The position numbers and the translations under genes are program-made. Below are positions 1 through 12,600 of a stretch of DNA of 64,000 bases, piece by piece (the stretch's first letter is position 1; every line of letters starts with the position of its first letter). The DNA comes from Pratylenchus scribneri (taxonomy: Eukaryota; Nematoda; Chromadorea; Rhabditida; Pratylenchidae): assembly GCA_030063045.1 (NCBI GenBank), contig JAQSEB010000091.1, positions 248,001-312,000 on the forward strand, written 5' to 3'. A model generated the notes under the pieces. That model had not been told where the DNA came from and searched no databases. It worked only from the letters and a program-made list of their open reading frames with translations.

Positions 1-2114
1 CAATTTTCATTAATATTTTAAAAATATTATTATGAAAGTTTAAGCTTATCCAAAAAAGATTTTTTCCGCAAAATGATATGAATAAAATAATTTGGATTGG
101 ATAAAAATTTGAATTTTTTTTAATATGGATTTCAAATTATTATTTTGAGATTTGGCATTTATCTCAAATTTCCCTCAATTTTCTTTTTCTGAAATCAATT
201 CAACCCTTCCCCCTTGCATTTCCCTCTATTTATTTGTTTACTTTATAGAATTACTGAAAAGCTTCCCGTCTATTTAACCCAAAATTGATCAAATCAAAAT
301 GCGAATCATTTATTTGATGTCAATTTTCCCCAAAAAAGTATTTTGGAAATTTCATAATATATTTTAGGTTTTGAAACTAATTCACTTTTTTAAATATTTT
401 TACCCTTTATGATGAAATGAAACCCATATTTTAATTCTAAACTTGCTCTCATCAACTGTTTTTTCAATTTTATGAATTATCTAATAATCTATAATTGCCG
501 CGGTTTATGCCCGTTCAATGTTTTATCCCGATATTTGTGATCTATTCAGATTTTCAAAATATGGCAGCTAATTTCCATCTATTTTGTTCTATTCTCCCAA
601 AAACAATGTGATTGGCCACAGTTTTTGGCCATTCTATGTCTGATCATTATACCCTTTGCCACCGGTTTCCATACCCATTTTATTTTGTTTTCCCATATTT
701 TCCAAACAATTCTCCCGTAAATGAAATCAAACACACATTTCCCCCTCAAATTGGCCCAATGGCCAAACATTGGGCGCACACAAAATGCTCCCGATCATTG
801 GATTTGCCGCATGCCTCCCACACCACTCCCCTATTGCCATACCCTTTCCCCATTCAATCAGGCATAATGGAGGGGAGAGATGAAGCGGCTGGATAGATGC
901 GAGCGGCACATCCAGACCCCACTCCCAATCCTTATTTTTGGCCATGACTGTGATCGTGACTGCGGCCATTTTCTGTTTTGCTTATCAAAAGCTATTTCCC
1001 AATTCCTTTTTGATCCCTTCTTCTCCATATCTCTTTTATCGAAATTTGAGCCAGCCAATTCCGCGTTTTTCTATCAAATTTTGGTTTATTCCATTTTTAA
1101 TTTTCCATAAATAATTAGTGCATTTTTAAAATCATTTTTCCATTACGTTTAATCAAAGCTAGGGCATTGATATTTAATCTGGGTTTCTCATTCATTAGAT
1201 CTATCTAAACTTGGGAATTAATTTTAAACAATCAAACCAAAAATAAATCAAAATATAAAATATAATATACTAAAGTGCTTAAGGTTCTCAAAAGATAATA
1301 ATTAAGTCTCATTATTTGAATAAAAACAAATTGTGATTAAAGATTAAATACGGTTAAACCTATATCAAATGTTAGGAATTAGGATCAAAATTAACTATCA
1401 GTGAAATATAAAATTATTTGCCTCTGTAAAAGCATTAATTTCATCTTAATTAATTTGATTTATCCGTTTTTTTAATCCAATTACTTTCAAAATTTGCTGA
1501 ATTTCTTTCTGGATTTTACAATATCAAAAGTATTAAAGCAAAAATCACAGTCCTGTACAATACATCCTATTATTATTATTATTAGGTCTACTGTGGTATT
1601 ATTTACAGAGGATATGCTCTGAAATCTGGATATATGATGGCTCGCCTTTTTCGTTCCATTCTATCCTCCGTCCTCCTCAAACTCCAAAGCTCCAAAGTCC
1701 AAACCCATTTTCATTTAGATATAATTGGTCCAATTGGCGGGCGATTGGCCTCAGCCTTGATCACATTAGGTCTCTGTTACTAATTTAGTTTAAATCCATT
1801 ACCAGAAATACAACTCCAACATTTTAATATACTGTCATTTGATTCTTCATTCAAAACCAATTTTAAAAAATAAAATTATCCACTTTATAGAGATTTGTGT
1901 TGCGTTCATTGTTCCCTCCATTTCCGAAACGAATACCATATTCCTCCCTTTTTCTCATTTATAGCTGAAAGGAACAATCATTTTAATTCCAAATTCAAAA
2001 TTTGCTAGATTTAATTGATTAATTAGCCTTGATGTCTATTTTATTTTCTATTTGAAATAATAATATTTTAATATTATTTTTAGATTTGATAAAATTAAAA
2101 TCAACAAAAATTGA
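1..2114. other. intergenic, no gene supported
   Basis: AT-rich sequence with a somewhat higher-GC patch around 600-1000. Short open frames on both strands overlap each other and none is flanked by convincing splice sites or shows a recognisable domain. A short TTA microsatellite lies near 1570. Confidence 0.6.
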
Positions 2115-2730
2115 ATGCCATTTCAAATTTTGCAAAATTTCATTCATGGCTGCTTATTTTTATTATTATTTTTCCTAATAATTCATTTGACGTCAACCGG
2201 TCTTTACAATTATGCAAATCGTAATAAATTATTTAAAATTATAAATTCGAAATTAAATTTTAATTCATTCAACTGCAAATTTCCAAAAAATCAATTTTTT
2301 ATTGATTATTTGGGCCATCACAAAAATGGGCCTTTTCCCTTTTCCAGACAAAGAATTTTTGATTTATTTGTTTTAATTGGGGGCATTTTCGGTCTTTTCT
2401 GAAAATCTATTTTCTGAATGATTTTGCACTCTTGAATATTTTATAGAAGGAAGAATGATCTATCAAAATGCAAATTCCAATTATTTAATGACGAATAGTG
2501 GTTCAATGGAAATGAGTTTAGACGAAATTTACCATTCAAGCGGGGAAAGGTATCGAAGGAAACGAAATATTGAAATGGATGAAAATGATGACGAATTGGA
2601 GCAAATGGATACTGACAGCAATTTGGATGGGATGGAGAGGATTCGAAATAAACGGAGAAGTGGCCAAAAACCGATATTCCGAGTGCCAGTCGATTTGTGG
2701 GAAGAAGGAGCCGAAGCCGAATTTGATTGA
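2115..2730 (+). CDS. possible secreted propeptide
   Basis: Two exons, 2115-2391 and 2447-2730, join in frame across a 55-nt GT-AG intron to give about 186 residues. The N-terminus has a long hydrophobic stretch that looks like a signal peptide or a signal anchor. The second exon is hydrophilic and acidic and contains basic clusters (RRKR and NKRR) of the kind cleaved by proprotein convertases. The last 20 or so residues after NKRR could be a released peptide. I do not recognise a family. No neuropeptide signature such as an amidated RFa repeat is present, so the propeptide reading is an inference. The first exon is less certain than the second. Confidence 0.4.
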
Positions 2731-3771
2731 AAAATTCTATCAAAAAAAAAAATGGGAAAAAATATTCTAAATTAGGATTTTTAATCTAACATTTTTATTA
2801 ATGCCTGACAGCGGGTTTAAAAGCACAAAAATTCAAATTATATTTGTAAACATATATGTTATATTATTTTATTATATTTTATTATATTATTGTGGAAACT
2901 GGAAATGGAAAAATTGTTTATTCTAATTTGTATCAAATATCAAATTAAAATTACCCACACTGATCGAAAATTATGCAAATTTAATTAATTTGTAAAAATA
3001 AATGGATTTATCTGTTGAAAAAACTATTTAATTTGTTTTTTTTTTTTAAATTTGATTTCCAACAAAATGCGACTTGAAGAATTTATGGGAGTTTATTTGG
3101 CGAATTCTTCTGCCCCAGTGGGTTTTTAGGTTGAATTACTTTTTCATCTTTTTAAATTCATTTCGGAACAAACTTCAGCCTCCCCCCCCCCCCCCCCCAA
3201 AAAAAAATCATGTTCCCCTTTAAAAGCAATTTCAAAATTGACTTTGCTAAATTTTTTCCAATATTTATTATTTTGCCTTCATGGTTAGGGCCTTTTAAAT
3301 GTATGATTTTGGTTGTGTCCATGGCAACATGTCTCAATTTTTTCTGTTAAAAAGGCGATTATTATATAAGAATTTTGTTTGAAAAAATGTGGCAGTTGAC
3401 GGATGTGCGCTCCATTTGCCATTTTTGGCGGGGCGATTGGGTGAGGGGAGGGGGTACAAAATTGCAGCTGGCATTGGCAAACCGGAAATTGGTCAGATAA
3501 TGGGGCTATCCTCCACTCCCTTTAAAAGCCACATCCATTCAACGATTTCAATTTTTGTCCATTAATTTTGGCCAATCATATGGAAAAAATATATTTTTTA
3601 GGGCAATGGGCACTAATTATATTTAATAATAAATCAAAAACCGTTGCCTTTCATTCCCTAATGTTGATTTTATTATCCCATGAAAAATTCTTTTTAATTA
3701 ATTAATAATTATTAATTTATAGAATTGGTCAAATTAAACAATCATTAGTAATAAAAGAATCATAATAAAAA
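2731..3771. other. intergenic with a poly-C tract
   Basis: No gene is supported. A run of about 17 C followed by about 9 A lies at 3182-3207, and a GC-rich, G-rich stretch lies at 3420-3460. The last 150 bases are AT-rich and lead into the G gamma start codon. Confidence 0.6.
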
Positions 3772-4006
3772 ATGGAACAAGCCCGAAACACTGTTCAACA
3801 GCTTCGACTCGAGGCGAATATTCATCGCAAAAAAGTGTAAGTCTTTTATATAAATGAAAATAAAAACACAAATTTATATATTAAGTTCGGAAGTGGCCAA
3901 AGATTTGGTGGAATTTTGCGACAATCGAAAAGCCAATGATTGTTTGGTGACTGGCCATATTGAACATAATCCATTCCAGGAGAAGAAATCATGCGTTGTA
4001 CTTTGA
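3772..4006 (+). CDS. G-protein gamma subunit
   Basis: Exons 3772-3836 and 3886-4006 splice in phase 2 at a GTAAGT donor and give 61 residues. The sequence has the GGL-type helix seen in gamma subunits (QLRLEANIHRKK, then DLVEFC) and an internal HNPF motif typical of gamma subunits. It ends in the prenylation box CVVL; the final Leu predicts geranylgeranylation. The product would pair with G beta at the inner face of the plasma membrane. The length matches the nematode family (about 60-70 residues) and it resembles C. elegans GPC-2 more than GPC-1 in my judgement. The DEG/ENaC gene starts 230 bp downstream on the same strand. Confidence 0.9.
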
Positions 4007-4236
4007 AAAACTATTTTAAATTTTGATTGATAAAATGATGCCAATTTTAATTCGAATAGCATTTTCTTTTTTTTTCTATTAAAATGAGGAAATTTTAATT
4101 CATATAAAATTCCATAAATCGCTGGCAGACTGTAAAATTTATTATTATGCCTCAAAGGAAATGCCGAAATAAATTCCGCAAATGCCAATTCCCTTTTCCT
4201 TCCAAAAATTCCATTTATTTTGTAATTTAAAATAAA

Positions 4237-7200
4237 ATGGTTCCCACAACAATGCATCATGAACGGAAGAAAACAATTTGGGATCAGTTTTGTGACTTCA
4301 CATCTTTAGTCGGCTTTCGCCTTCTTCATTCAAAACATCCAATTTGGCTGAGGCAAAATTTTAATTAATTTTCCTTGGATCAATGCAAATATTTCTTTAG
4401 GCTGCTTTCAATCGGCCTTATGGCCATTTCCACTTTGATGATTTTCCTCCAGACTCGATATTTTTGGAATAAATTTGTCGATTCAAAGGGACAACGAATT
4501 GCAACAGTGAAAGAAACGGATGGGCAGGATGGTTTACCACAACCACGTTTTTTGGTTTGCTTAACTCTTCAAACAGCGTGAGAATATCCTAAATGTGAAT
4601 TTTATCATCCATTTCGAAGTTCATTGATGCGTGGATTTGGCAGTGTCGATTTTCGGGAGTTGGTTTATCGTTACCAAATTGAGGGCAAAAGCCAAAATGC
4701 AATAATCCAACAAGTTTCAAAGATTAAATTTATCAAAATTCTATTGTTAATTTGTAGCTAAAGCGCGAAATTGCCCAATTGGATTCATTTTTCGGTCGAC
4801 AATTTGATGGAATCGAAAATGGCACAAAATTATGGGAGGAGGGTATCGGCATTTCTCGTGAATTGAAATTGCTTCGCGAAATTGGCGGAGCCCTTTCTGT
4901 TTGAATCCAATTCCCTTTCATTTATTTTTGATGGCATTTCAGTTCGACGATGCCCAAAAATTTGAATTCAAAATGAATGAATTCAAAAAAGAGAATGGAC
5001 AAATGGATTATAGGGAGGAAAGGGCACAATATCGTGAAAGACGCAACAAATTATTGGGCAAATGTTTGCCTGGATTCCTTCGGGATCGAGAACAACAAAT
5101 AAACAAAAAATTAATAATTAAATTATATTTTAATTTATTTCTTAGGACCCAACAAAAGCATTGAATTCATTTGTGAAATGTCGATTGGATTTGGCCAATC
5201 AACTTTATAGCCAATTTAAAACACAACAAAATGATTATTTTTCATATGCACAAAAAGTTTGGATGCATCCCGAGGATTTGATTGTAAAAAGTAAATTTTT
5301 GGAATAAATTTATTCTATATTGTGCAGTAACATTCACAACATTCTAAAAGTTGCCAAGCAAATCTTTGTAATTTCATTAACGCCTAAATCGACTCATTTT
5401 ACCGAGCTCTTTCGAATGAGCTATCATTCATCTAAATCTGTTCACAAATTAAAAAGCCATCATTTTGTCTCAAAATTCATAATTTCTTATTTTAATTCTC
5501 TCAAATTTTGACTCAATTATTTCCATCAGGTAATTTCTTTGGCGATGGCCCAGGCCAATGGAAATCGAGTTGGCAAGTGGAAAATGGACTTTGCGCATTG
5601 GGCTCACCAATGAATAGGGCGAAAATTGACATCCATGCAATTTTGGCGGATAAAAATTTTGACTATATTTTGGTGAAGGCAAATCGACTCGAGGCCCATC
5701 CGAGTGCAAAAATTTCCGTTCATTTAGTAATGGACATTATTTAAATTTATTTTTATTTGCCAATTAGGTTTATGAAAATGAATTGAACGGCCAATTAATT
5801 AAGGCAAATTCATTTGAATTAATTGCTGGCAAAAATTTGGAAGTCACAATTCGGGGAATATCCGAGATTAAGGTGTGATTAATGGGAAATTGAAATGGAT
5901 TACTTTATCACCTTACCTTATTCTTATTAGGAAGATGAATGCACGAATAATTTTCCAAAAAATTGTGTGCCCACAAATTTGGGATATTCATCCGATGTAA
6001 ATGTTTTTTTATTCCAAAATTAATTATCATTTCCACCCAATTTTATATATGTAAATGGTGTATGCCCGAAGTGAGGGCCGCTTGCCAATGCGCAAATCCG
6101 GATTTGTTTTTAGCTGAATTTATTGGCGCAAAAAAGATGCGAAATTGCACTTTAATTGAGGCAATGGAATGCGGGCCAAAACAGAAGGAATTATTCTCAA
6201 AAGGTGTCAAAATAAATTTTAATTAAATTTTTTAAGTAAAGAATAAACAATTTAATTAATATAGCCTATTTTATGCTTTAGTCAAAAATATCAATTAAAT
6301 TAAATTTATTTATTTATATTATTTTTTCTTTAAATAGCTGAATGTCCGAATCCCTGCATTTCCATTGAATATACTTCGAATTATGCTGCTTACGATTTGA
6401 CATTGGAAATGTTGAATATGAGCATTTTGGAGGCCGAACAAAAATATGCACCCGAACAATTATTATTAATTGACAAATTGAATGAATTCAAAAGGCCAAG
6501 GGCTCCGAATGCCAAAGGAAAAGACACAAATGTGTATGGCAAAAATCCATTTTTGGCAATAAATTTGCACATAAAATAGATGGAAAGCAAATGCCAAATT
6601 GGACGAATTCCTCAATGAATATTATCAAATAATGATCGGTGTATACAGAATCCTCTATGGAGGGTAAAATTGAATCATTTTAAATTTGATATTTCTCCTA
6701 TTTTTTGATCATTTTCATTGCCAACAATTTTTGCGGAAGATGCGGCCGCACTACTTGGCCAAGTCCCATCTTCAATTGAATTTAAACCATTGGAATATTT
6801 AACCAAATTGGGGGAAGAAAAATTGGAAATTTGTGGGGAAACAAATGAGAGAAATGGACTGAAAAGAAGATTAATGAATTTGGGGAAAGCATTTTTGGTA
6901 GATAATTTCCGAAAAATGAGCATTCATCAGGTAATAAATATTTTTGTAATAATTTTGCATATTTTAAAGTGGTATCCATGTCCAATTAGCATTTCCAATG
7001 AAAATTGTCGACGATTATTGAATGAATCGAACAAAAATGGAGATGGGATTGATGAGGATGGAAATGTAATACTCGAAAATTTGCAACAAATGATTAAGTA
7101 AATTTGAATTATTTATTATTCATTTATTTTAACAAATGCCAAATAATAAGGCCAATTGCCTATCGGCAATGTACCCTTGAATTGGCATTGACGTTGAATT

Positions 7201-7976
7201 CCACCCCGGCAAATCCAATTTGCATTGTTCAATTTTATGGCCAAACTGAGGAGAATTTGGCCACAATTAATAATGTATTTAATTAAAATTTCGTGGGAAA
7301 TTATTAAAATTTTATTAGACAATTTTACAATTACGCAAAATTGGCAAGGAATTGATGGAATATTTGACTAGGGAAGAAATGCCGGACAAAGAATGCCAAC
7401 AAAATAAAATGGCATTATTGCGTAGATTTTTGGTAAATTCCAAAGAATAATTTGACTTAAACTGTAAAATTATTTCAGAATAGCACAGTTTTGGCACTGC
7501 CAACAAATGGAAAATACGAAAATGAATGGTTGGAAGCATTTCGTAAATTTATTCAACAAAATATTTCAATGCGTCTTTTGACCGACTTTTTAACGTATTT
7601 TCCTCTTTGAATTCAATTTAATTTTGAACAAAGTTCGCGGATGGCTTTGATCACCTTCAATTATCGTGGCTCCACATTCCAACATATTATTTATCGAGAC
7701 GACTATACATTTTGGGAATTGATGTGTTCGTTTTTTTAATTGGACAATGATTAATAAGTGAATTATCATTTTTTAGCGGATGTTGGCGGCGTTCTTGGCC
7801 TTTACTTTGGTTTGACCATCGTCACTCTTTATGAATTGGCCGTGTTTTTCACTGTTGTCGAAGGCGAACCGGCTGAAGCACATCGACCCCCTCCCGAGCA
7901 ACTTTTCACTCGACGTGTCCTCTATAAACGTGATCAATCGATGAGCACTGATCAAATTGTGCCACCAATTTCCTAG
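4237..7976 (+). CDS. DEG/ENaC sodium channel subunit, possibly damaged
   Basis: About 20 exons. Clear ones are 4237-4352, 4401-4577, 4620-4713, 4758-4898, 4943-5098, 5146-5290, 5530-5726, 5768-5872, 5931-5996, 6338-6533, 6580-6638, 6740-6930, 6970-7097, 7151-7274, 7319-7432, 7479-7594, 7634-7735 and 7777-7976. An N-terminal cytosolic FCDFTSLVGFR motif precedes TM1 (LLSIGLMAISTLMIFL). The extracellular part has the family Cys-rich region (NGLC; CMPEVRAACQC; CPNPC), and TM2 ends with the family signature LYEL. The first intron is GC-AG. Three junctions do not resolve canonically: the 5099 donor reads ATAAAC, the short exon at 5328-5367 carries a frame break, and no AG lies between 5997 and 6070. 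These suggest a decaying paralogue or sequence errors. The pore filter reads GLT instead of G/S-x-S. Confidence 0.8.
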
Positions 7977-8264
7977 AAACAATTAAATAAAATACCAATT
8001 TGAATTCTCCGAAAGTTGCCATTTTTAAAAATGCACTTTTTATTTTATAAAAAAATTTTCAATGTACATTTTATGCATAATTAAAGAGGAAAAATCTCAA
8101 AATTCTCCATTGCGCAATAAATTCTACTTATTTCTTAAAAGGCACCTGCTATTAGCTCTCAAATTAAAATTAATTATTAGTTAAAATGGCAGTCTACAAT
8201 TTAAAAAAATGGAAAAAGTAGAAGCAAAAATTTTTGACTTAAATTCAATAAATTTATTCAAAGA

Positions 8265-9504
8265 ATGGCAGAAGAATTGAATAATTTTTACACAATTTCA
8301 TTGTGTTCACTTGCTTTGATCAAAGGATTCATCGCCTCATCCGGAATTTTGATGAACACATTGCTCGTTTATGTAATTATCAGGAAAAAAGTATTAATTG
8401 GAATTTTTAAATTTTGAAAAAAAATATTAAATTTCCCAAGGAATCTTCAATCAATCACCGGAATTTTTTTGGCAATTTTTTCGGCCAGCGATGCCATTGC
8501 ATTATGTTCATCAATTTTGCCCGCTTTTCTTGTGCCAATGCAAAAACAAATTTCATTCATGTCATGTTTCTGGCTCCAAATTTTTTCCTTATTTGCCATT
8601 CAACATGCATGTTTTTGTATGCTTTTCATTAGCATTGACCGATTTTTGATAGTTTGGAAACCAATTTTGTAAATAAAATTGCTTGAATTTTAAGAATATT
8701 CCTCTTCATTATTATTTTTAGCTACCGTAATGTGTTGAATAAATGGTCGGCGCTCTGTATTTTGTCATTGAACATTCTTTCAATTTTCGTTTGCACCTGT
8801 TGGGCATTTTTGGCATACAAAGATTCACAAAATTACTCAGAAATGTTTTCACGGGTTGGGGAATACGGAATAGACAAATTCGGATTTTGGAATTTCCAGT
8901 CTTCAAATTTTTCTTTATTTTTTAAATTTAATAGAATGCTCTTTTGCAATCCGGGCGATATTTTAAAAGGTGTATCCACAATTTGGAATCGTTATCAATC
9001 AATTTCGATAACATTTTGTTCCGTGGCATTCTATATTCTCATTTGGATCGGCTTAAAAGTTGAATGGAATTTGCATTTTTAACTAAATTTATATGTGATT
9101 TTAGCAAAAATAAACGCTGCTTCAAATCATTTCCAAAATGTTGAGGAAATCAGACGAATTATGAAATCATTGACTATAATTATGGCCTCCATTTTCTTTT
9201 TTTGGGGGATTGATTTTAATTACTATTTTTTCAACAATAATCAAAAATAATCCACAATTGTTGGATTTATGTTTGCAAATCTCGGTTCAAATAATTATAT
9301 TAAATCAAGTTGTGACTGCGCCCATTCTTTATATTTGCAAGTTTGTATTAAATTAATTAAAAAAATGAAATTAATATAAAATTTCTTATTAGCACGGAAT
9401 ATCGCAATGCGATTAACAATGAATTCCCACCGTTAAAATGGTTCACAAAAGAATTGAATCAGACAATGGTCGTTCAAATTCAACCGTCAATAATTCCACA
9501 ATAA
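8265..9504 (+). pseudogene. srsx-like chemoreceptor with frame breaks
   Basis: A 7TM receptor of the nematode Srsx/rhodopsin-like type can be read through the interval. TM1 is at 8310-8390, TM2-3 lie in the exon 8441-8668 with ISIDRFLIVWKP after TM3, TM4-5 at 8722-9058, TM6-7 at about 9130-9342, and the tail NTEYRNA starts in the exon at 9393. Three places need a one-base correction, each at a homopolymer: the A6 before the 8391 donor, the A-run at the 9059-9110 junction, and T7G5 near 9200. The gene is therefore either a recent pseudogene or carries homopolymer errors in the assembly. An optional 90-nt intron (8845-8934) leaves the frame unchanged whether or not it is spliced. It starts 288 bp after the DEG/ENaC stop. 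Confidence 0.65.
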
Positions 9505-9613
9505 AATTGCTCTGGGCAATTTAATAAAATTTTTAATAATTTCGAATTTTGATTCCTTACTTCAATTCATTTTTAATTCTTTAATAATTTATATAAATGA
9601 TTGCATAAAATAT

Positions 9614-12600
9614 TTAAAATTTTTCATCTTTCTGTTCAATTTCTTCTCCACTCCCATTGCTACTTGAATCCGTTTCTTGTCCTTCAAATTGATTTGGCAA
9701 AATTGTCCAAGGCCGTGGTTTTGAATCGCAGAATATGAAGAATAGGACAATTGTGGTCACTTCGAAAAGGGCAATGCCAATTAGAATTCGTGCCCACTAA
9801 AAATAAAAATGCGCATGTTCTGTGAAAATTCCCTTCGGGCAACTCCCAAATTTACCTCATCTACTGTATTATTCGGTGCCACAAGCCCAACAACCAATGG
9901 CAATAACAAAACTGTCACACTGCTAATAATGCTTTCCCATGCCATAATTGTCGAAGAAAATTGTTGAGAAATGCGTTGAGAACATTTAATGACACCCAGA
10001 AAATCTAATCCACAAAAAATGTTCACAGATGTATAGGCCATTTGGACAACCCATTCAGGGATGCCATTCACCATTGGCAAGAATGTTAATGTCACAAATG
10101 CGACAATCATTCCAATCTTCAATCGAGAAGACAATTTGTGGTTAAATTTTGGTTGAATTATGCCTGTGATATGGCCGAAAAAATGTTGATCCTAATTCGT
10201 TCATTTTTCCATGGCAATCGATCATTAATTGGACCGGAAATGAATTTGGCACCCATTGAAAGTAAATAGGGTAATCCAGCCAATAGACCAGTTTTCTTCA
10301 CATCCATTCCAAGGACCTACAAATGTGCACAATTTAATTGGAATTCGCTTCATTTAAAACTTTATTTAAATAAATAGGCCCATATTGACTGAAAATAAGG
10401 AAGCCAAGTTCATCGGACCAAAATGTGAAAAGTACAATCCACATTATCGGATCGCTAAATATTGCTTTGTACGGCACTTTTGTCAATTTTTTCTGATTTT
10501 TCGATTTTTTTTCTTCCATTGCTTTGATGATGATTTTGTCTCGGATGATGGAATGCATCTCTTTATCACTGATCCAACTTTAAAAAATTTATTTACTTTT
10601 AGAATTTAATTGTATAAATAGCAGTTTTTGATTATAATTAATTTCAAGCAGAAAGAGTCTTGAAAATACCAAATCGTTTTGAATTAGATTAGCTTTACCA
10701 CTGCGAGTAATATAGTTAATAAAATTTTAAGATAAAATTATATGTAAATTTTCTGAAAAATGTTTTTGTTTTGTTCTGATTTCTTTCCGGAAAATGTTTT
10801 TGTTTTGTTCTGATTTCTTTCCGAAAAATGTTTTTGTTTTGTTCTGATTTCTTTCCGGAAAATGTTTTTGTTTTGTTCTAATTTCTTTCCGGAAAATGTT
10901 TTTGTTTTGTTCTAAATTCTTTCCGGTAAATGTTTTTGTTTTGTTCTGATTTCTTTCCGGAAAATGTTTTTGTTTTGTTCTGATTTATTTCCGGAAAATG
11001 TTTTTGTTTTTTTCTGAATTCTTTCCGGAAAATTTTTTTTTGTTTTGTTCTGATTTCTTTCCGGAAAATGTTTTTATTTTATTCTGATTTCTTTCCGGAA
11101 AATGTTGTTCTGATTTCTTTCCGGAAAATGTTTTTGTTTTGTTCTGATTTCTTTCCGGAAATTTTGTTCTGATTTCTTTCCGGAAAATGTTTTTATTTTG
11201 TTCTGATTTCTTTCCGGAAAATGTTTTTCTGATTTCTTTCCGGAAAATGTTGTTCTGATTTCTTTCCGGAAAATGTTGTTCTGATTTCTTTCCGGAAAAT
11301 GTTTTTGTTTTGTTCTGATTTCTTTCCGGAAAATGTTTTTGTTTTGTTCTGATTTCTTTCCGGAAAATGTTTTTGTTTTGTTCTGATTTCTTTCCGGAAA
11401 ATGTTGTTCTGATTTTTTCCGGAAAATGTTGTTCTGATTTCTTTCCGGAAAATGTTTTTGTTTTGTTCTGATTTCTTTCCGGAAAATGTTTTTGTTTTGT
11501 TCTGATTTCTTTCCGGAAAATGTTTTTGTTTTGTTCTGATTTCTTTCCGGAAAATGTTTTTGTTTTGTTCTGATTTCTTTCCGGAAAATGTTGTTCTGAT
11601 TTCTTTCCGGAAAATGTTTTTGTTTTGTTCTGATTTCTTTCCGGAAAATGTTTTTGTTTTGTTCTGATTTCTTTCCGGAAAATGTTGTTCTGATTTCTTT
11701 CCGGAAAATGTTTTTGTTTTGTTCTGATTTCTTTCCGGAAAATGTTTTTGTTTTGTTCTGATTTCTTTCCGGAAAATGTTGTTCTGATTTCTTTCCGGAA
11801 AATGTTTTTGTTTTGTTCTGATTTCTTTCCGGAAAATGTTGTTCTGATTTCTTTCCGGAAAATGTAGTTCTGATTTCTTTCCGGAAAATGTTGTTCTGAT
11901 TTCTTTCCGGAAAATGTTTTTGTTTTGTTCTGATTTTTTTCCGGAAAATGTTGTTCTGATTTCTTTCCGGAAAATGTTTTTGTTTTGTTCTGATTTCTTT
12001 CCGGAAAATGTTGTTCCGATTTCTTTCCGGAAAATGTTGTTCTGATTTCTTTCCGGAAAATGTTTTTGTTCTGATTTTCTTTCCAGAAATAATAAATTCG
12101 GTGAAAAATTTTAATAAGGCATTACAAAGTCTCGCGCCCAAATTAATTGATTTTATTTTGCTTACGGATGTTGATTTGGTTTGTCCCGATAGACGAGAAA
12201 AAAGAGGAGAAATGCGAAAAGGCTGAGCAATCCCTGCAAATAATAAATTGCAGGCCAACCAAAAGTAGATTCACAAAGAAGGCCAGAAATAGGCATTGTG
12301 AAAACAGGACCAAGCTGTGGAGAAATATATAAATAAAATACCGCATTTGGACATTTACCTGAAATTGGGCAGACAATATGAGCAAATATGTTCCACTCGT
12401 GCTCAAAGGCGACCATTCCCTTGTTAATTGGCTAATCATAATATATTGGAGTGGATGGACACTGCCATGGATCATTCGAAGGGCAAACATTGGGAAGAAA
12501 CCCGTTTTGACGGCCAATGGCATCAGAAAACAGGCAAAGGCAGAGAGAAGTCCAAAAATGGTGAAAACCATTCTGAATAAATTTGATGATTTATTTATAG

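Noticed and set aside
4578..4619. In-frame TGA in the DEG/ENaC gene
   Set aside because: It lies in a normal 42-nt GT-AG intron with phase-correct flanks, so it is not a nonsense mutation.
11074..12258. A 394-codon open frame on the minus strand
   Set aside because: It is produced by the stop-free minisatellite in an SLC17 intron, read on from a wrong frame of the neighbouring exon.
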